From: Meridianimarinicoccus aquatilis | GTDB lineage: Bacteria > Pseudomonadota > Alphaproteobacteria > Rhodobacterales > Rhodobacteraceae | Direction of reading: 5' to 3' | NCBI RefSeq assembly: GCF_004358675.1 | Contig: NZ_SMZO01000009.1 | Span: 44,485-108,484 of the forward strand | DNA length: 64,000 nt | The notes under the pieces: model-generated | What the model saw: only the letters and a program-made list of their open reading frames with translations | What the model was told of the DNA's origin: nothing | Databases searched by the model: none | Program-made: the position numbers and the translations under genes | In this document: positions 7,177 through 15,900 of the stretch, one piece after another | Numbering within the stretch: the first letter of the stretch is position 1 | Layout of the letters: every line of letters starts with the position of its first letter

Positions 7177-8679
7177 ATGACCGAGATCGCACATTTCATT
7201 TCCGGCACGCCCACACCCGGAACCTCAGGCCGCAGCCAAGACGTGTTTAACCCTGCCACCGGCGCGGCACAGAACACCGTCGCGCTGGCCAGCGCGGCCG
7301 AAGTGGACGCCGTCGTTGCAGTTGCCAAGGCCGCGTGGCCAGCGTGGTCAAAGACCCCGGCGCTGCGCCGCGCCCGCATTCTTGACCGGTTCAAGGCGAT
7401 TTTGTGGGACCGGATGGATGAGTTGGCCCGCGCCATTTCTGCTGAGCACGGCAAGACGCATGACGATGCCCTTGGCGAAGTGACACGCGGCCTTGAAGTG
7501 GTTGAGTTTGCAGTCGGTGCGCCAACCCATCTGAAGGGCGAGTTTTCTGAAAACGTGGGCAGCGGCGTGGATACGCATTCGATCCGGCAAAGCCTTGGTG
7601 TTGTTGCGGGGATCACGCCGTTCAACTTTCCGGCGATGGTGCCCATGTGGATGTTCCCCGTCGCGCTGGCATGCGGGAACACTTTTGTCCTGAAGCCATC
7701 CGAACGGGATCCGTCTGCCAGCCTGTTGATCGCGGCGTGGCTGACCGAAGCGGGCCTGCCTGATGGTGTGTTCAATGTCGTTCAGGGCGACAAGGAAGCG
7801 GTGGATGCGCTGCTGCACAACCCGGATGTGAAAGCGATCAGCTTTGTCGGCTCGACCCCCATTGCGCAGTATATTCACGCAACTGGAACCGCGCAGGGCA
7901 AGCGCGTGCAGGCGCTTGGCGGGGCCAAGAACCACATGATCATCATGCCGGATGCGGATCTTGATATGGCGGCAAGCGCGCTGATGGGTGCGGCGTTCGG
8001 GTCAGCCGGTGAACGCTGTATGGCGATATCGGTGGCTGTTCCGGTGACGGATGCCGTGGCGGACGCGCTCATTGAAAAGCTGGTGCCACAAATCGAAGCC
8101 TTGAAAGTGGGGCCCGCCAGCGACGCTGCATCCGAAATGGGCCCGCTGGTCACTGCGCAACATTTGGCGAAGGTGCGCGGCTACATTGATGGCGCCGAAG
8201 CACAGGGCGCCCGGATTGTCACCGATGGTCGCACGTTTCGACAAGACAAGCAGGGCTGCGAGAATGGATACTTCATTGGCGGCACGCTGATCGACGACGT
8301 GACCGAGGACATGACATGCTACCGAGACGAGATTTTTGGGCCGGTGCTGTCGGTCGTGCGCAAGCCTGATTATCAAGCGGCGGTCGATCTGATCCACGGC
8401 CATGAGTATGCAAATGGCACGGCTGTGTTTACCCGTGACGGCGACGTTGCGCGCAGCTTTAGCCAAGACATCGAGGTTGGCATGGTTGGAATCAACGTTC
8501 CCATTCCGGTCCCAATGGCGTTCCACAGCTTTGGCGGCTGGAAGTCATCGATCTTTGGGGATCACGCCATGCACGGGATGGAAGGGGTCCGGTTCTATAC
8601 CCGGATCAAAACGACCACGACCCGCTGGCCAACAGGCATGCGCGCGGATCCGCAGTTCACGATGCCGACTCTGGGGTGA
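7177..8679 (+). CDS. mmsA: Methylmalonate-semialdehyde dehydrogenase (CoA-acylating)
   Basis: Oxidises (methyl)malonate semialdehyde to propionyl- or acetyl-CoA with NAD and CoA, in valine, pyrimidine and inositol breakdown. 500 residues of the aldehyde dehydrogenase fold. The catalytic cysteine is Cys281 in GSAGERCMAIS, a sequence typical of MmsA. The general-base glutamate of ordinary aldehyde dehydrogenases is absent: the LGG-following segment reads ALGGAKNH (about 247-254). Loss of this glutamate is the family hallmark of CoA-dependent MmsA enzymes. The start at 7177 has an AAAGGAG ribosome site; the frame remains open upstream to 7069 but without support. Confidence 0.87.
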   Translation: MTEIAHFISGTPTPGTSGRSQDVFNPATGAAQNTVALASAAEVDAVVAVAKAAWPAWSKTPALRRARILDRFKAILWDRMDELARAISAEHGKTHDDALGEVTRGLEVVEFAVGAPTHLKGEFSENVGSGVDTHSIRQSLGVVAGITPFNFPAMVPMWMFPVALACGNTFVLKPSERDPSASLLIAAWLTEAGLPDGVFNVVQGDKEAVDALLHNPDVKAISFVGSTPIAQYIHATGTAQGKRVQALGGAKNHMIIMPDADLDMAASALMGAAFGSAGERCMAISVAVPVTDAVADALIEKLVPQIEALKVGPASDAASEMGPLVTAQHLAKVRGYIDGAEAQGARIVTDGRTFRQDKQGCENGYFIGGTLIDDVTEDMTCYRDEIFGPVLSVVRKPDYQAAVDLIHGHEYANGTAVFTRDGDVARSFSQDIEVGMVGINVPIPVPMAFHSFGGWKSSIFGDHAMHGMEGVRFYTRIKTTTTRWPTGMRADPQFTMPTLG

Positions 8680-8753
8680 CGAAGATATTCTTGGCGGCGA
8701 GGGGCAAACCGAAAAGTCTGCGAGCCGCCAAGAGATGCAGAACGTCAGCCTGC

Positions 8754-8775
8754 GGGCAGGCCTTTTGGCCCGCCC
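8754..8775. terminator. Possible bidirectional hairpin between convergent dehydrogenase genes
   Basis: GGGCAGGCC-TTTT-GGCCCGCCC forms a nine-pair stem with one mismatch and a four-base loop, placed between the mmsA stop and the stop of the next gene on the other strand. There is no downstream T-run, so its strength as an intrinsic terminator is doubtful. Confidence 0.35.
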
Positions 8776-8785
8776 CGCATTTCAG

Positions 8786-10216
8786 TTACCAGTCGGCAGA
8801 AATGTACTGAGTTTCCATAAACTCATGCATGCCTTCGTGCCCGCCTTCGCGCCCCAAGCCCGATTGCTTGACGCCCCCAAACGGTGCTGCGGGATCTGAT
8901 ACAAGCCCACGGTTGAGACCGACCATGCCGTATTCCAGCCGCTCACAAACCTGCATGGCGCGCTTCATGTTCTGGCTGAACACATAGGCGACCAACCCGT
9001 ATTCGGTATCGTTGGCTCGGGCGATCACATCGTCCTGGTCAGTGAAGGACTGGATCGCGGCGACCGGGCCAAAGATTTCATCCGCGACGCAATCAGCGTT
9101 TTGGGGAACGTCCGTCAAAACGGTTGGCGGATAGAAATACCCGGGCCCGTCTGGAAGCGTGCCGCCAAGGCGTAGCGTCGCCCCCTTGGCTACCGCATCT
9201 TTCACGAAATGGGCGACCTTGTCCCGCGTGGCGGCATTGACCAGTGGACCAATGTCCACAGACGGATCGGCCCCATTTCCGACTTTGAGCGCCGCCATCC
9301 GCGCTGTGAACTTTTCAACAAAGGCATCCATGACATCGGCGTGGACATACAGGCGATTGGCGGCCGTACACGCTTCGCCAAGATTGCGCATCTTGGCCAG
9401 CATTGCCCCTTCAACGGCGACATCAATATCCGCGTCTTCGAACACGATCAGCGGCGCGTTCCCGCCCAGTTCCATGGCGGGTTTCAACACCTGATCGGCC
9501 GCCGCGCGCAGCAACATGCGCCCCACCCCTGTGGAGCCGGTGAAACTAACCACGCGGACACGCGGATCATGAAGCAGGTGATCGACCACTTCTGCCGATT
9601 TTGTCGTCGGAAGCACGTTGACCAGCCCAGCGGGAACCCCGGCTTCTTCCAAAAGCGCCACAAGCGCCAGCATAGTCAAAGGTGTCTCGGCTGCCGGCTT
9701 GATAATGACCGGGCATCCGGCAGCCAGAGCCGGAGCGATCTTGCGGGTGCCCATTGCAGCGGGATAGTTCCAAGGCGTGACCAGAACGGCGATCCCGGCG
9801 GGCTTGTGTTGAACCATGATGCGCGCGCCACTGGCTGGGGCGTGCGTGATCAAGCCATCGGCGCGAACGGCCTCTTCCGAAAACCAGCGAAAAAATTCAG
9901 CGGCATAGGCGGCTTCACCTCTGGCATCAGTGCCCGCTTTGCCGTTTTCCAAAGTAATCAGCTTGGCAAAATGGTCCAGCCGCTCGGTCATCAGGTCCCA
10001 TGCGCGGCGCAGAATTTCTGATCGTGCTCGAGGTGTGCGACCGGCCCAATCAGAAAAGGCGGCTTGTGCGGCATCCAGTGCGGCATCTGCATCGGCGATC
10101 TCGGCAGAGGCGACAGAGGCGATGACACGTTCATCTGCGGGGTTGATGACGTCAAACCGGGCACCACTGTGGCCCGTTCGCCAACTGCCATCAATATAAA
10201 GGTCAGTATAATCCAT
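8786..10216 (-). CDS. NAD(P)-dependent aldehyde dehydrogenase, succinate-semialdehyde dehydrogenase-like
   Basis: 476-residue aldehyde dehydrogenase. The catalytic pair is present: Glu249 in MELGGNAPLIVFEDAD and Cys283 in GEACTAANR. The cofactor-loop block is VTPWNYPAA and the C-terminal block is PFGGVKQSGLGREGG. The overall pattern is closest to GabD-type succinate-semialdehyde dehydrogenases, but the cysteine context differs from the usual GQTCVCANR, so related substrates such as glutarate semialdehyde remain possible. The start has AGGATAAACA ahead of ATG. It is not coupled to a neighbour and appears to be a single-gene unit. Confidence 0.88.
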   Translation of the reverse strand: MDYTDLYIDGSWRTGHSGARFDVINPADERVIASVASAEIADADAALDAAQAAFSDWAGRTPRARSEILRRAWDLMTERLDHFAKLITLENGKAGTDARGEAAYAAEFFRWFSEEAVRADGLITHAPASGARIMVQHKPAGIAVLVTPWNYPAAMGTRKIAPALAAGCPVIIKPAAETPLTMLALVALLEEAGVPAGLVNVLPTTKSAEVVDHLLHDPRVRVVSFTGSTGVGRMLLRAAADQVLKPAMELGGNAPLIVFEDADIDVAVEGAMLAKMRNLGEACTAANRLYVHADVMDAFVEKFTARMAALKVGNGADPSVDIGPLVNAATRDKVAHFVKDAVAKGATLRLGGTLPDGPGYFYPPTVLTDVPQNADCVADEIFGPVAAIQSFTDQDDVIARANDTEYGLVAYVFSQNMKRAMQVCERLEYGMVGLNRGLVSDPAAPFGGVKQSGLGREGGHEGMHEFMETQYISADW

Positions 10217-10415
10217 TGTTTATCCTGTGTCTTGTCAGAAACCTGGTGCGGCTGCCCACGGTGACATTGATCCTCCTCATCTGTGCAGATGCGGATCCGT
10301 GTCTGCGGCGTCGCCACGTCGACTTACACGGCAGTGATGGCTGTTCATGCCGGATCGTGCAAGGGCAGTGCCCGGTTGGCACACCACTCGGCATGTCAGT
10401 GAGGCGAAAAGCCGA

Positions 10416-10447
10416 AAGGGCAGGCCAGTATATGCTGGCCTGCCCTT
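10416..10447 (-). terminator. Strong hairpin downstream of the VPLPA-CTERM gene
   Basis: A perfect 13-base stem, AAGGGCAGGCCAG with CTGGCCTGCCCTT, around a six-base loop, starts 22 bases past the stop of the minus-strand gene at 10469. On the minus strand it is followed by TCGGCTTTTCG, a weak T-rich tail. It is probably the terminator of that gene. Confidence 0.7.
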
Positions 10448-10468
10448 CAAAAAGTGCTGTTGTATCGC

Positions 10469-11176
10469 TTATGCGGCGGACTTCCGACGACGAACCAGCG
10501 CCATTGATGCAACACCGGCTGCGAGCAATGCCAGCGGCGCGGGCAGTGGCACAGGGGCTGGGCCAACAACTGGGCCGGTTGCCAGAACGAGTTGCTGGGT
10601 GAATCCGCTGCCGCCATTGCCAGGCTCGCTGCCCGAGCTTGAGAACATGATGCCATTGCTCACGGTCGCGCCGATCGAGAAGTAGCCACCAAGGCTTGCT
10701 GTGATGTCACGAAGCGCGTCGCCGTTCAGAACGAAGGACAGAACGTCCGTGGATGCGCCTGCTGTCGGGGTGAACGAGCCGTAGCTGGACCCAGTGCCGA
10801 GGTCGTCGAAGATCGCGGCGCTGACTGTGTTGCGTTGTGCAAGATCTTCGGCAGATGTGCTGACATCGAAGAATTCCAGCGTCGGTGTGCCACTTTGGTT
10901 GTAGCGGCGCAATTCGATCGTTGCACCTGTCACTGTTTCGCCGGAAATGCTCGACAGGTCAAAGGTGAAGTAGCTGCGGAATTCGCTGCTGCCGGATACG
11001 CCTGTGATGTAATTGTCGTTGTTGCTGTTGGAGTTGCCAACATCAGCGCGCCACCACCCTTGGTTGTCTCGGCCCGCGCTGACCAGACCTTCGTCAGTGC
11101 CGATGGTGTAAGTGGCGGCCTGTGCGGCTGCTGCGAGGGAGAGGGCGGCGGTGGCGGCAAGAATGAGCGTTTTCAT
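10469..11176 (-). CDS. Secreted protein with VPLPA-CTERM sorting domain
   Basis: 235 residues with a Sec signal peptide (about 1-20, ending AAAQA) and a C-terminal sorting tail: PVPLPAPLALLAAGVASMAL as the VPLPA motif plus hydrophobic helix, ending in the basic cluster RRRK. In the known VPLPA-CTERM systems such tails are processed by a dedicated exosortase and the proteins travel with exopolysaccharide. The middle part is beta-rich (YFTFDLSSISGETVTGATIE), resembling carbohydrate-binding or DNRLRE-like modules of surface proteins. No exosortase gene is in this window. The molecular function of the middle domain is unknown. Confidence 0.86.
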   Translation of the reverse strand: MKTLILAATAALSLAAAAQAATYTIGTDEGLVSAGRDNQGWWRADVGNSNSNNDNYITGVSGSSEFRSYFTFDLSSISGETVTGATIELRRYNQSGTPTLEFFDVSTSAEDLAQRNTVSAAIFDDLGTGSSYGSFTPTAGASTDVLSFVLNGDALRDITASLGGYFSIGATVSNGIMFSSSGSEPGNGGSGFTQQLVLATGPVVGPAPVPLPAPLALLAAGVASMALVRRRKSAA

Positions 11177-11613
11177 GAGTTTGGGCTTTCTAAGATTTGT
11201 GCATTTCTGATGAACACACTATGCCCTACGTGCGCCCGCCGCTCACGTCGGCGTCAGTATCGTTAACTGCGACTTTGAATAGGCCGCACTACGTTCGAAA
11301 GCGCGGACTATACTTTTGGATCGAGGATGCACGTCTAAGGTGCAGTGAATTCGGCCTTGGGCGGCGTCGCATTGCGACTGAGCGGGTGCTGCTGGCGCCT
11401 ATGGTCAAAGGAGTTTGCGTTAACTACGTATGTGATAGGCACGGTGAGTCGGGCGCTTCGGGCGTGGCTTAGTCTGCTTTTAATCTTCCAGCGGCTTCTT
11501 AGGCTGGAATTCAATTCTCATTTGCGGGTCAAATCGCAGGCGAGCCCCAGCAATGCCAAACGTGCGCAGGGATAAAGACATCAGTGGGACGCTAGCGCAG
11601 CGCCCGTCCGGGT
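11177..11613. other. Intergenic stretch without a credible gene
   Basis: It lies upstream of the VPLPA-CTERM gene and downstream of the small secreted-protein gene, both on the minus strand. A seven-base hairpin TTCCAGC/GCTGGAA (11486-11492 and 11503-11509) could end the small gene's transcript about 105 bases after its stop. The part next to 11176 should hold the promoter of the VPLPA-CTERM gene, but I see no clear -35/-10 pair or ribosome site; AGAAAG ahead of the ATG is weak. Confidence 0.5.
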
Positions 11614-11916
11614 TTAATCAGTGCGCATCGTAAAGCAGGGGCGCGGACCTTCGCCCTTTTCCGCAGCAAGTAACTCGGCTTTGAGGGCTGCGGAATTGTC
11701 ATCTTGTTCTTGAAATATACGGTCAATCAGCCCTGAAAGGCCAAAATCTGCCAATGTCGGTTTTTGTAGTTGGCCGCTTTCAGAGGTAGGGTTAATGCCC
11801 GGTGCCCATGATTGAACCACGTTGCACGCGTCCAGAGCAGGCATCGGCCAATGATAGCTTATAACGCCGGCAGAAGCTGCCAGCGCAAAAGAAACAATCG
11901 CAACCATACGGGTCAC
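11614..11916 (-). CDS. Small predicted secreted or membrane-anchored protein
   Basis: A 100-residue protein not recognised as any family. It starts at a GTG preceded by a good GGGGAG ribosome site six bases away, which is the main support for its reality. The N-terminus (MTRMVAIVSFALAASAGVIS) is a signal peptide or membrane anchor; the rest is short and mildly acidic with two cysteines (DACNVV and RPCFTMRTD). The single cysteine near each end could form a disulphide in the periplasm. It stands alone between the ars operon and the VPLPA-CTERM gene. Confidence 0.55.
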   Translation of the reverse strand: MTRMVAIVSFALAASAGVISYHWPMPALDACNVVQSWAPGINPTSESGQLQKPTLADFGLSGLIDRIFQEQDDNSAALKAELLAAEKGEGPRPCFTMRTD

Positions 11917-12056
11917 GGAATTCTCCCCACTAAAGCATCTTCCCCGTATACAAGTGTGCCATACCTTCTATTGATAGGCACGCCTACAAATGTTTAGGCG
12001 ATTTGCTCAAAAGGATATAGCGAATACACTAAAGGATAGGGGGTGGGGTAGGTCGG

Positions 12057-12788
12057 TCAAGTCTGTTTTTGATTTACCCGTGCCGACAACTCTTCAGCGG
12101 TTTCCACGCGCTCAGAATAACGATCTGTCAGGTGTGGGCTCAGGTCGCGTGTCAGCCACGTGAATTTGACCAACTCTTCCATGACGTCCACCATCCGGTT
12201 GTAAAGTGGCGAGGGCTTCATCCGGTCGTTGTCGTCAAATTCAAGAAATGCTTTCGGCACCGATGACTGGTTCGGTATCGTGAGCATCCGCATCCAGCGT
12301 CCCAGAATACGCAGTTGCCCCACAGTATTAAAGCTCTGCGATCCACCAGACACTTGCATCACGGCGAGCGTTTTGCCCTGCGTTGGCCGGACCGCGCCCA
12401 ATTTCAATGGCATCCAGTCGATCTGAGACTTCAGTATGCTGGTCATGGACCCGTGACGTTCGGGGGAGCACCAGACCATACCTTCGGACCATTCTGCCGC
12501 GGCCCGCAATTCAGCGACTTTCGGGTGATCAGCAGGCGCGGTGTCGGGCTGCGGCAAGCCCGTCGGGTCAAAAATCCGCGGCTCAGCGCCCAGAGCCGTC
12601 AAAACACGCGCGGCTTCTTCGTTCAGCAGCCGCGAAAAAGACCGGGCACGCAGTGAGCCGTGCAACAGTAGAATACGAGGCGGGTGTGTGGCGCGGATCG
12701 GCGCTGCCAGTGGCGCAGTATCGGTCGGGCGAAACGCGCTGGGTACAAGATTTGGCATGTGGGTAAGGTCAGGCAACGCGCTCTCCAT
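12057..12788 (-). CDS. arsH: ArsH, NADPH-dependent organoarsenical/flavin oxidoreductase
   Basis: ArsH is an FMN-containing reductase that oxidises trivalent organoarsenicals and lowers arsenic toxicity. 243 residues, with the flavodoxin-like motif [16 protein letters not shown] near residue 35 and the ArsH signature [19 protein letters not shown] near residue 108. It is the last gene of the arsenic operon and overlaps arsC by 20 bases. A second in-frame ATG 10 codons later (12758) is a possible alternative start. Confidence 0.93.
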   Translation of the reverse strand: MESALPDLTHMPNLVPSAFRPTDTAPLAAPIRATHPPRILLLHGSLRARSFSRLLNEEAARVLTALGAEPRIFDPTGLPQPDTAPADHPKVAELRAAAEWSEGMVWCSPERHGSMTSILKSQIDWMPLKLGAVRPTQGKTLAVMQVSGGSQSFNTVGQLRILGRWMRMLTIPNQSSVPKAFLEFDDNDRMKPSPLYNRMVDVMEELVKFTWLTRDLSPHLTDRYSERVETAEELSARVNQKQT

Positions 12789-13191
12789 CCGTGTTTAAAA
12801 TCAAGGTGCCGTCTTCCTTATGGTAGGGGCCATTCGGCCAATGGGCCATAAGATCAAGGGCCGTTTCAGCGGGTCGGCACAGGCGCACCCCGAGCGGAGT
12901 ACACACGATAGGCCGGTTCACAAGGATCGGATAAATTAACATAGCGTCGAGGAGCGCGTCGTCGCTGATGTCAGGGTCCAGCAATCCCAGGACGTCGGCA
13001 GGCGAACGGCGGACCCTCAGCGCGTCGCGCGGTGTTAGACCGGCGGCAGCGAACAAACCCAAAAGCTGCGGACGCGTCCATCCGGTATCGAGATACGGCA
13101 CAACCACCGGCGCGTAATCGGCGGCACGCAGCAAGGCCAAAACATTTCGCGACGTGCCACAATCGGGGTTATGATAGATGACGACGCTCAT
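12769..13191 (-). CDS. arsC: Arsenate reductase ArsC (glutaredoxin-dependent)
   Basis: Reduces arsenate to arsenite with glutathione and glutaredoxin so that it can be exported by the neighbouring Acr3. 140 residues. The active-site cysteine is Cys11 in [11 protein letters not shown], the HNPxCxxSR motif of the ArsC/Spx thioredoxin-fold class. The later block [19 protein letters not shown] contains the conserved NRPI segment. Its start overlaps the acr3 stop (ATGA), and its end overlaps arsH. Confidence 0.93.
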   Translation of the reverse strand: MSVVIYHNPDCGTSRNVLALLRAADYAPVVVPYLDTGWTRPQLLGLFAAAGLTPRDALRVRRSPADVLGLLDPDISDDALLDAMLIYPILVNRPIVCTPLGVRLCRPAETALDLMAHWPNGPYHKEDGTLILNTDGERVA

Positions 13192-14243
13192 GCTTCGGGA
13201 AACCAGTGGCGGGTGCGGTTGGCATAGGCGACGAGTGACAGCATCACCGGCACTTCGACCAACACGCCGACGACAGTTGCCAGCGCTGCGCCCGATCCGA
13301 GCCCGAACAGGCTGATGGCGACTGCAACGGCCAGTTCAAAGAAATTCGATGTGCCGATCAAAGCACAGGGCGCGGCGACGTTGAACGGAACGCGCCAGAT
13401 GCGGGCGGCGAGGTATGCCACAAAGAAGATACCATAGGATTGCAGCAACAGCGGGACGGCGATCAAAGCGATGATCAAAGGCCGCTCAAGGATGACATTG
13501 CCCTGAAATCCGAACAGCAACACGACAGTGATAAGCAGGCCCAGAACAGTTATGGGTTTGATCCGGTCGCGGAAACGGTCAACCGCCGCTTGCCCGCCCA
13601 TCTCCATCAGTCGTTGACGTACCAGCACGCCTGCGGCCAGTGGTATCAGTATGTACAGAACGACTGACGTGATCAGTGTTTGATAGGGCACGACAATATC
13701 GCTGACACCGAGCAGGAATGCGACGATAGGGGCAAAGGCGAACACCATGATCACGTCATTCACACTGACTTGTACCAGCGTGTAGGTCGCATCCCCGCGA
13801 GTGAGTTGGGACCAGACAAAGACCATCGCCGTGCAGGGGGCCGCGCCCAACAGGATTACACCGGCCAGATAGGCCTGTGCGTCATCCGGAGGGATCAGCC
13901 CTGCAAACACGTAGTTGAAAAACAGCACGCCAAGCGCCGCCATCGTGAAGGGCTTGATGAGCCAATTCACCGCCAAAGTGATGATCAGCCCTTTGGGACG
14001 GTCCCCAATATGGCGCAGGGCGCTCATATCCACACCAACCATCATCGGGAAAACCATGGCCCAGATCAGCAGAGCCACAGGCAGGTTCACGCTTGCAAAT
14101 TCCAGTTCAGCCAATGTGCTGAACAGCCCGGGCATCAGCACACCAAGGCCCAAGCCTGCGGCAATTGCCAGCGCCACCCAAAGCGATAGCCAGCGTTCAA
14201 AGGTGCCAAGCCCTGCGGCTGCGGCTTCAGTGTTGGTGGTCAT
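13188..14243 (-). CDS. acr3: Arsenite efflux transporter Acr3 (ArsB-type function)
   Basis: Membrane carrier that expels arsenite. 351 residues with about ten transmembrane helices. Family marks are the conserved [19 protein letters not shown] block, which includes the cysteine essential in Acr3 transporters, and [18 protein letters not shown]. The ATG at 14243 lies inside the end of arsR (17-base overlap); an in-frame start at 14348 would lie deep within arsR and is rejected. Position directly after arsR and before arsC supports the role. Confidence 0.95.
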   Translation of the reverse strand: MTTNTEAAAAGLGTFERWLSLWVALAIAAGLGLGVLMPGLFSTLAELEFASVNLPVALLIWAMVFPMMVGVDMSALRHIGDRPKGLIITLAVNWLIKPFTMAALGVLFFNYVFAGLIPPDDAQAYLAGVILLGAAPCTAMVFVWSQLTRGDATYTLVQVSVNDVIMVFAFAPIVAFLLGVSDIVVPYQTLITSVVLYILIPLAAGVLVRQRLMEMGGQAAVDRFRDRIKPITVLGLLITVVLLFGFQGNVILERPLIIALIAVPLLLQSYGIFFVAYLAARIWRVPFNVAAPCALIGTSNFFELAVAVAISLFGLGSGAALATVVGVLVEVPVMLSLVAYANRTRHWFPEA

Positions 14244-14601
14244 CTCGGCGGTCTCTTTTCTGAGGGGGGCAATCGTCGGTGAGTGTGTCGAGCAGCGGGC
14301 GGCACAAAGCTGGATTGCCGCCACAGCAATCTTCCAGAAGAAACCCAAGAAGTCCGCGCATGGTTTCTATTTCAGGATAGTATCTGATTGATCGGCCGAT
14401 CCGCTCTTTGCGCACCAACCCGGCATTCAAGAGGATCGACAGGTTCGCAGACAAAGTGTTGGCACGGGCATCCAGCGCATGGGCAATGTCTCCAGCCGCC
14501 ATCCCGGTGTCTGGTCCAGCTTGCATCAACAGGCGGACCACATCCAATCGGGTGGGCTGTGCCAGCGCTGCCAGCGCATCAAGGACTGCTGTCTTTTCCA
14601 T
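14227..14601 (-). CDS. arsR: Arsenic-responsive repressor ArsR
   Basis: 124-residue ArsR/SmtB winged-helix repressor of the ars operon. The helix-turn-helix part includes [20 protein letters not shown] with the wing RSIRYYPE. A likely As(III) site is the C-terminal cysteine group Cys92, Cys93 and Cys100 in [11 protein letters not shown]. There is no recognisable Shine-Dalgarno before the ATG. Instead a promoter-like pair and a palindrome lie directly on the start, suggesting a leaderless, autoregulated message. First gene of arsR-acr3-arsC-arsH. Confidence 0.94.
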   Translation of the reverse strand: MEKTAVLDALAALAQPTRLDVVRLLMQAGPDTGMAAGDIAHALDARANTLSANLSILLNAGLVRKERIGRSIRYYPEIETMRGLLGFLLEDCCGGNPALCRPLLDTLTDDCPPQKRDRRDDHQH

Positions 14602-14637
14602 ATTTCAGGAAATATGGAATTGTTTTGTCGTCGTCAA
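14596..14637 (-). promoter_or_regulatory. ars operon promoter with ArsR operator over the start codon
   Basis: A perfect palindrome TTCCATATTTC-AG-GAAATATGGAA (14596-14619) spans the arsR ATG (14599-14601); 12-2-12 type repeats are typical ArsR targets. On the minus strand, TTGACG (14632-14637) and TATTTC (14609-14614) are 17 bases apart and fit -35 and -10 elements, which puts transcription start at or within a few bases of the ATG. Repressor binding would cover the -10 and the start site. Confidence 0.72.
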
Positions 14638-14652
14638 CCCACGTGGCGTGCG

Positions 14653-15573
14653 TCACGTCGTGGGAACAACCCAATCTGGTACAATGCCCGACGCATCAAT
14701 GAAGCCTTGTACATCATGCCCGGCGAACAATCCCAAACCGGTCACCAACACTGTACCAAGCCCGGCTGCCGCGCCCCCCACGATGTCGGTGTGCAAAGTG
14801 TCACCAACCATCGCCGCGCGGGAGACATCCATACGGGTGGCGACCGCGTCAAAGGCTGAACCATAGGGTTTGCCATGAAAAATGGGGGCTTGGCCCGTGC
14901 GATCCCAAACGTCGTGGGCAAACCAACCTGGCTCAATGCTTAAACCGTCCAGATTCGGCGCAACAAGATCTGGATTTGCAATCAAGAGCGGGCGCGGTCG
15001 GCGGTCCAGAGCGGCGCACAGCCGATCCTGAAGTGCATCATTCCAGCGGTCGGAAGACAGGAACGCGAACGCGTCGGCCGTGTCCCAAAGCTGATCATCG
15101 GCCAGAAGATCTTCGATATGTGCTTCGATATCGCTGAAATCGTCCTCGGCCAGCGCTATTCCTGCCCACCTTGCCTCTGGCGCAATAGCCGCCATCTGCT
15201 CAGCCGCTACGTCGCGGCTGCTGACGACCTCGTGTGCTGCGAAATCGAACCCGAGCGCGTGGTATTTCTGTAAGGCACGCGCGCGCGGGTAGCTGGACCC
15301 GTTCGTCAATACACAGACTGATTTGCCGGCCTTACGCAACTGCGCAATACGGGTTGCCGCGCCCGGGATTGGCTGATCACCGACCACCAACACACCGTAC
15401 GCATCAAGTACGTAGGCGTCATAGGCATCAAGTGTGTCTACCAAGCTCGCGCCGGTCTGTGCGCGGGCGGAAAACTGGGGGGACAGGGGCGAGCGGGGTT
15501 TGATTGCCTCATAGCGATCAAAGGCTGTCGGTGCAGTGTTGGGCCAATTGGGATTTCTCATGGCGCAGGCCAT
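14653..15573 (-). CDS. HAD-superfamily hydrolase, subfamily IIA (NagD/TIGR01459-like)
   Basis: 306-residue HAD phosphatase of the NagD-like type with an inserted cap. Motif I reads LDAYGVLVVG, where the nucleophile Asp is present but the usual second Asp of DxD is Tyr; aromatic residues are seen at this site in the TIGR01459 group (commonly DxWGV). Motif II is VLTNGSS, and motifs III/IV are GKPYGSAF and MVGDTLHTDIVGG. The substrate is unknown. A start four codons later (15561) is equally possible. The gene ends 16 bases before the ars promoter. Confidence 0.84.
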   Translation of the reverse strand: MACAMRNPNWPNTAPTAFDRYEAIKPRSPLSPQFSARAQTGASLVDTLDAYDAYVLDAYGVLVVGDQPIPGAATRIAQLRKAGKSVCVLTNGSSYPRARALQKYHALGFDFAAHEVVSSRDVAAEQMAAIAPEARWAGIALAEDDFSDIEAHIEDLLADDQLWDTADAFAFLSSDRWNDALQDRLCAALDRRPRPLLIANPDLVAPNLDGLSIEPGWFAHDVWDRTGQAPIFHGKPYGSAFDAVATRMDVSRAAMVGDTLHTDIVGGAAAGLGTVLVTGLGLFAGHDVQGFIDASGIVPDWVVPTT

Positions 15574-15900
15574 ACGTGCGTGCGCGGGCTTGCGCCAGAC
15601 CTGATTGGCCTACCGTAGTGGTGTGCCATTCATTCCATTCGCTTGAAATTGTATCCTGCGAAGCGACGAGCGGGTTCAGCACCGTAAAGATGGCCGCAAG
15701 CAGCCAGTCGAAAAGTCGCCTTGAGGCTTGTGACGCCAGGAAGCAAACAGAAGTAATTCGCGGTTCAGCGGCGAGATGTCCCGCCGCGCGAAAGGTTGTG
15801 CGACTGTTGCGATTTCATTGAGCCACTTGGATAGGTACCCGAAGCCCATGGCTACCTAGGCCAATTCTTACCGACCTTGAAGGACGATCGTCAGGCGACG
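15574..15900. other. Intergenic stretch with nothing recognisable
   Basis: Between the HAD hydrolase start and the stop of the polysaccharide-export gene, both on the minus strand. I see no convincing open frame, hairpin with T-run, or operator. It should hold the HAD gene promoter. Confidence 0.45.

Noticed and set aside
7068..7775. The lysR frame stays open for another 236 codons upstream on the minus strand
   Set aside because: This part is antisense to the well-supported mmsA gene and has no LysR similarity; GC-rich genes often leave long open shadow frames.
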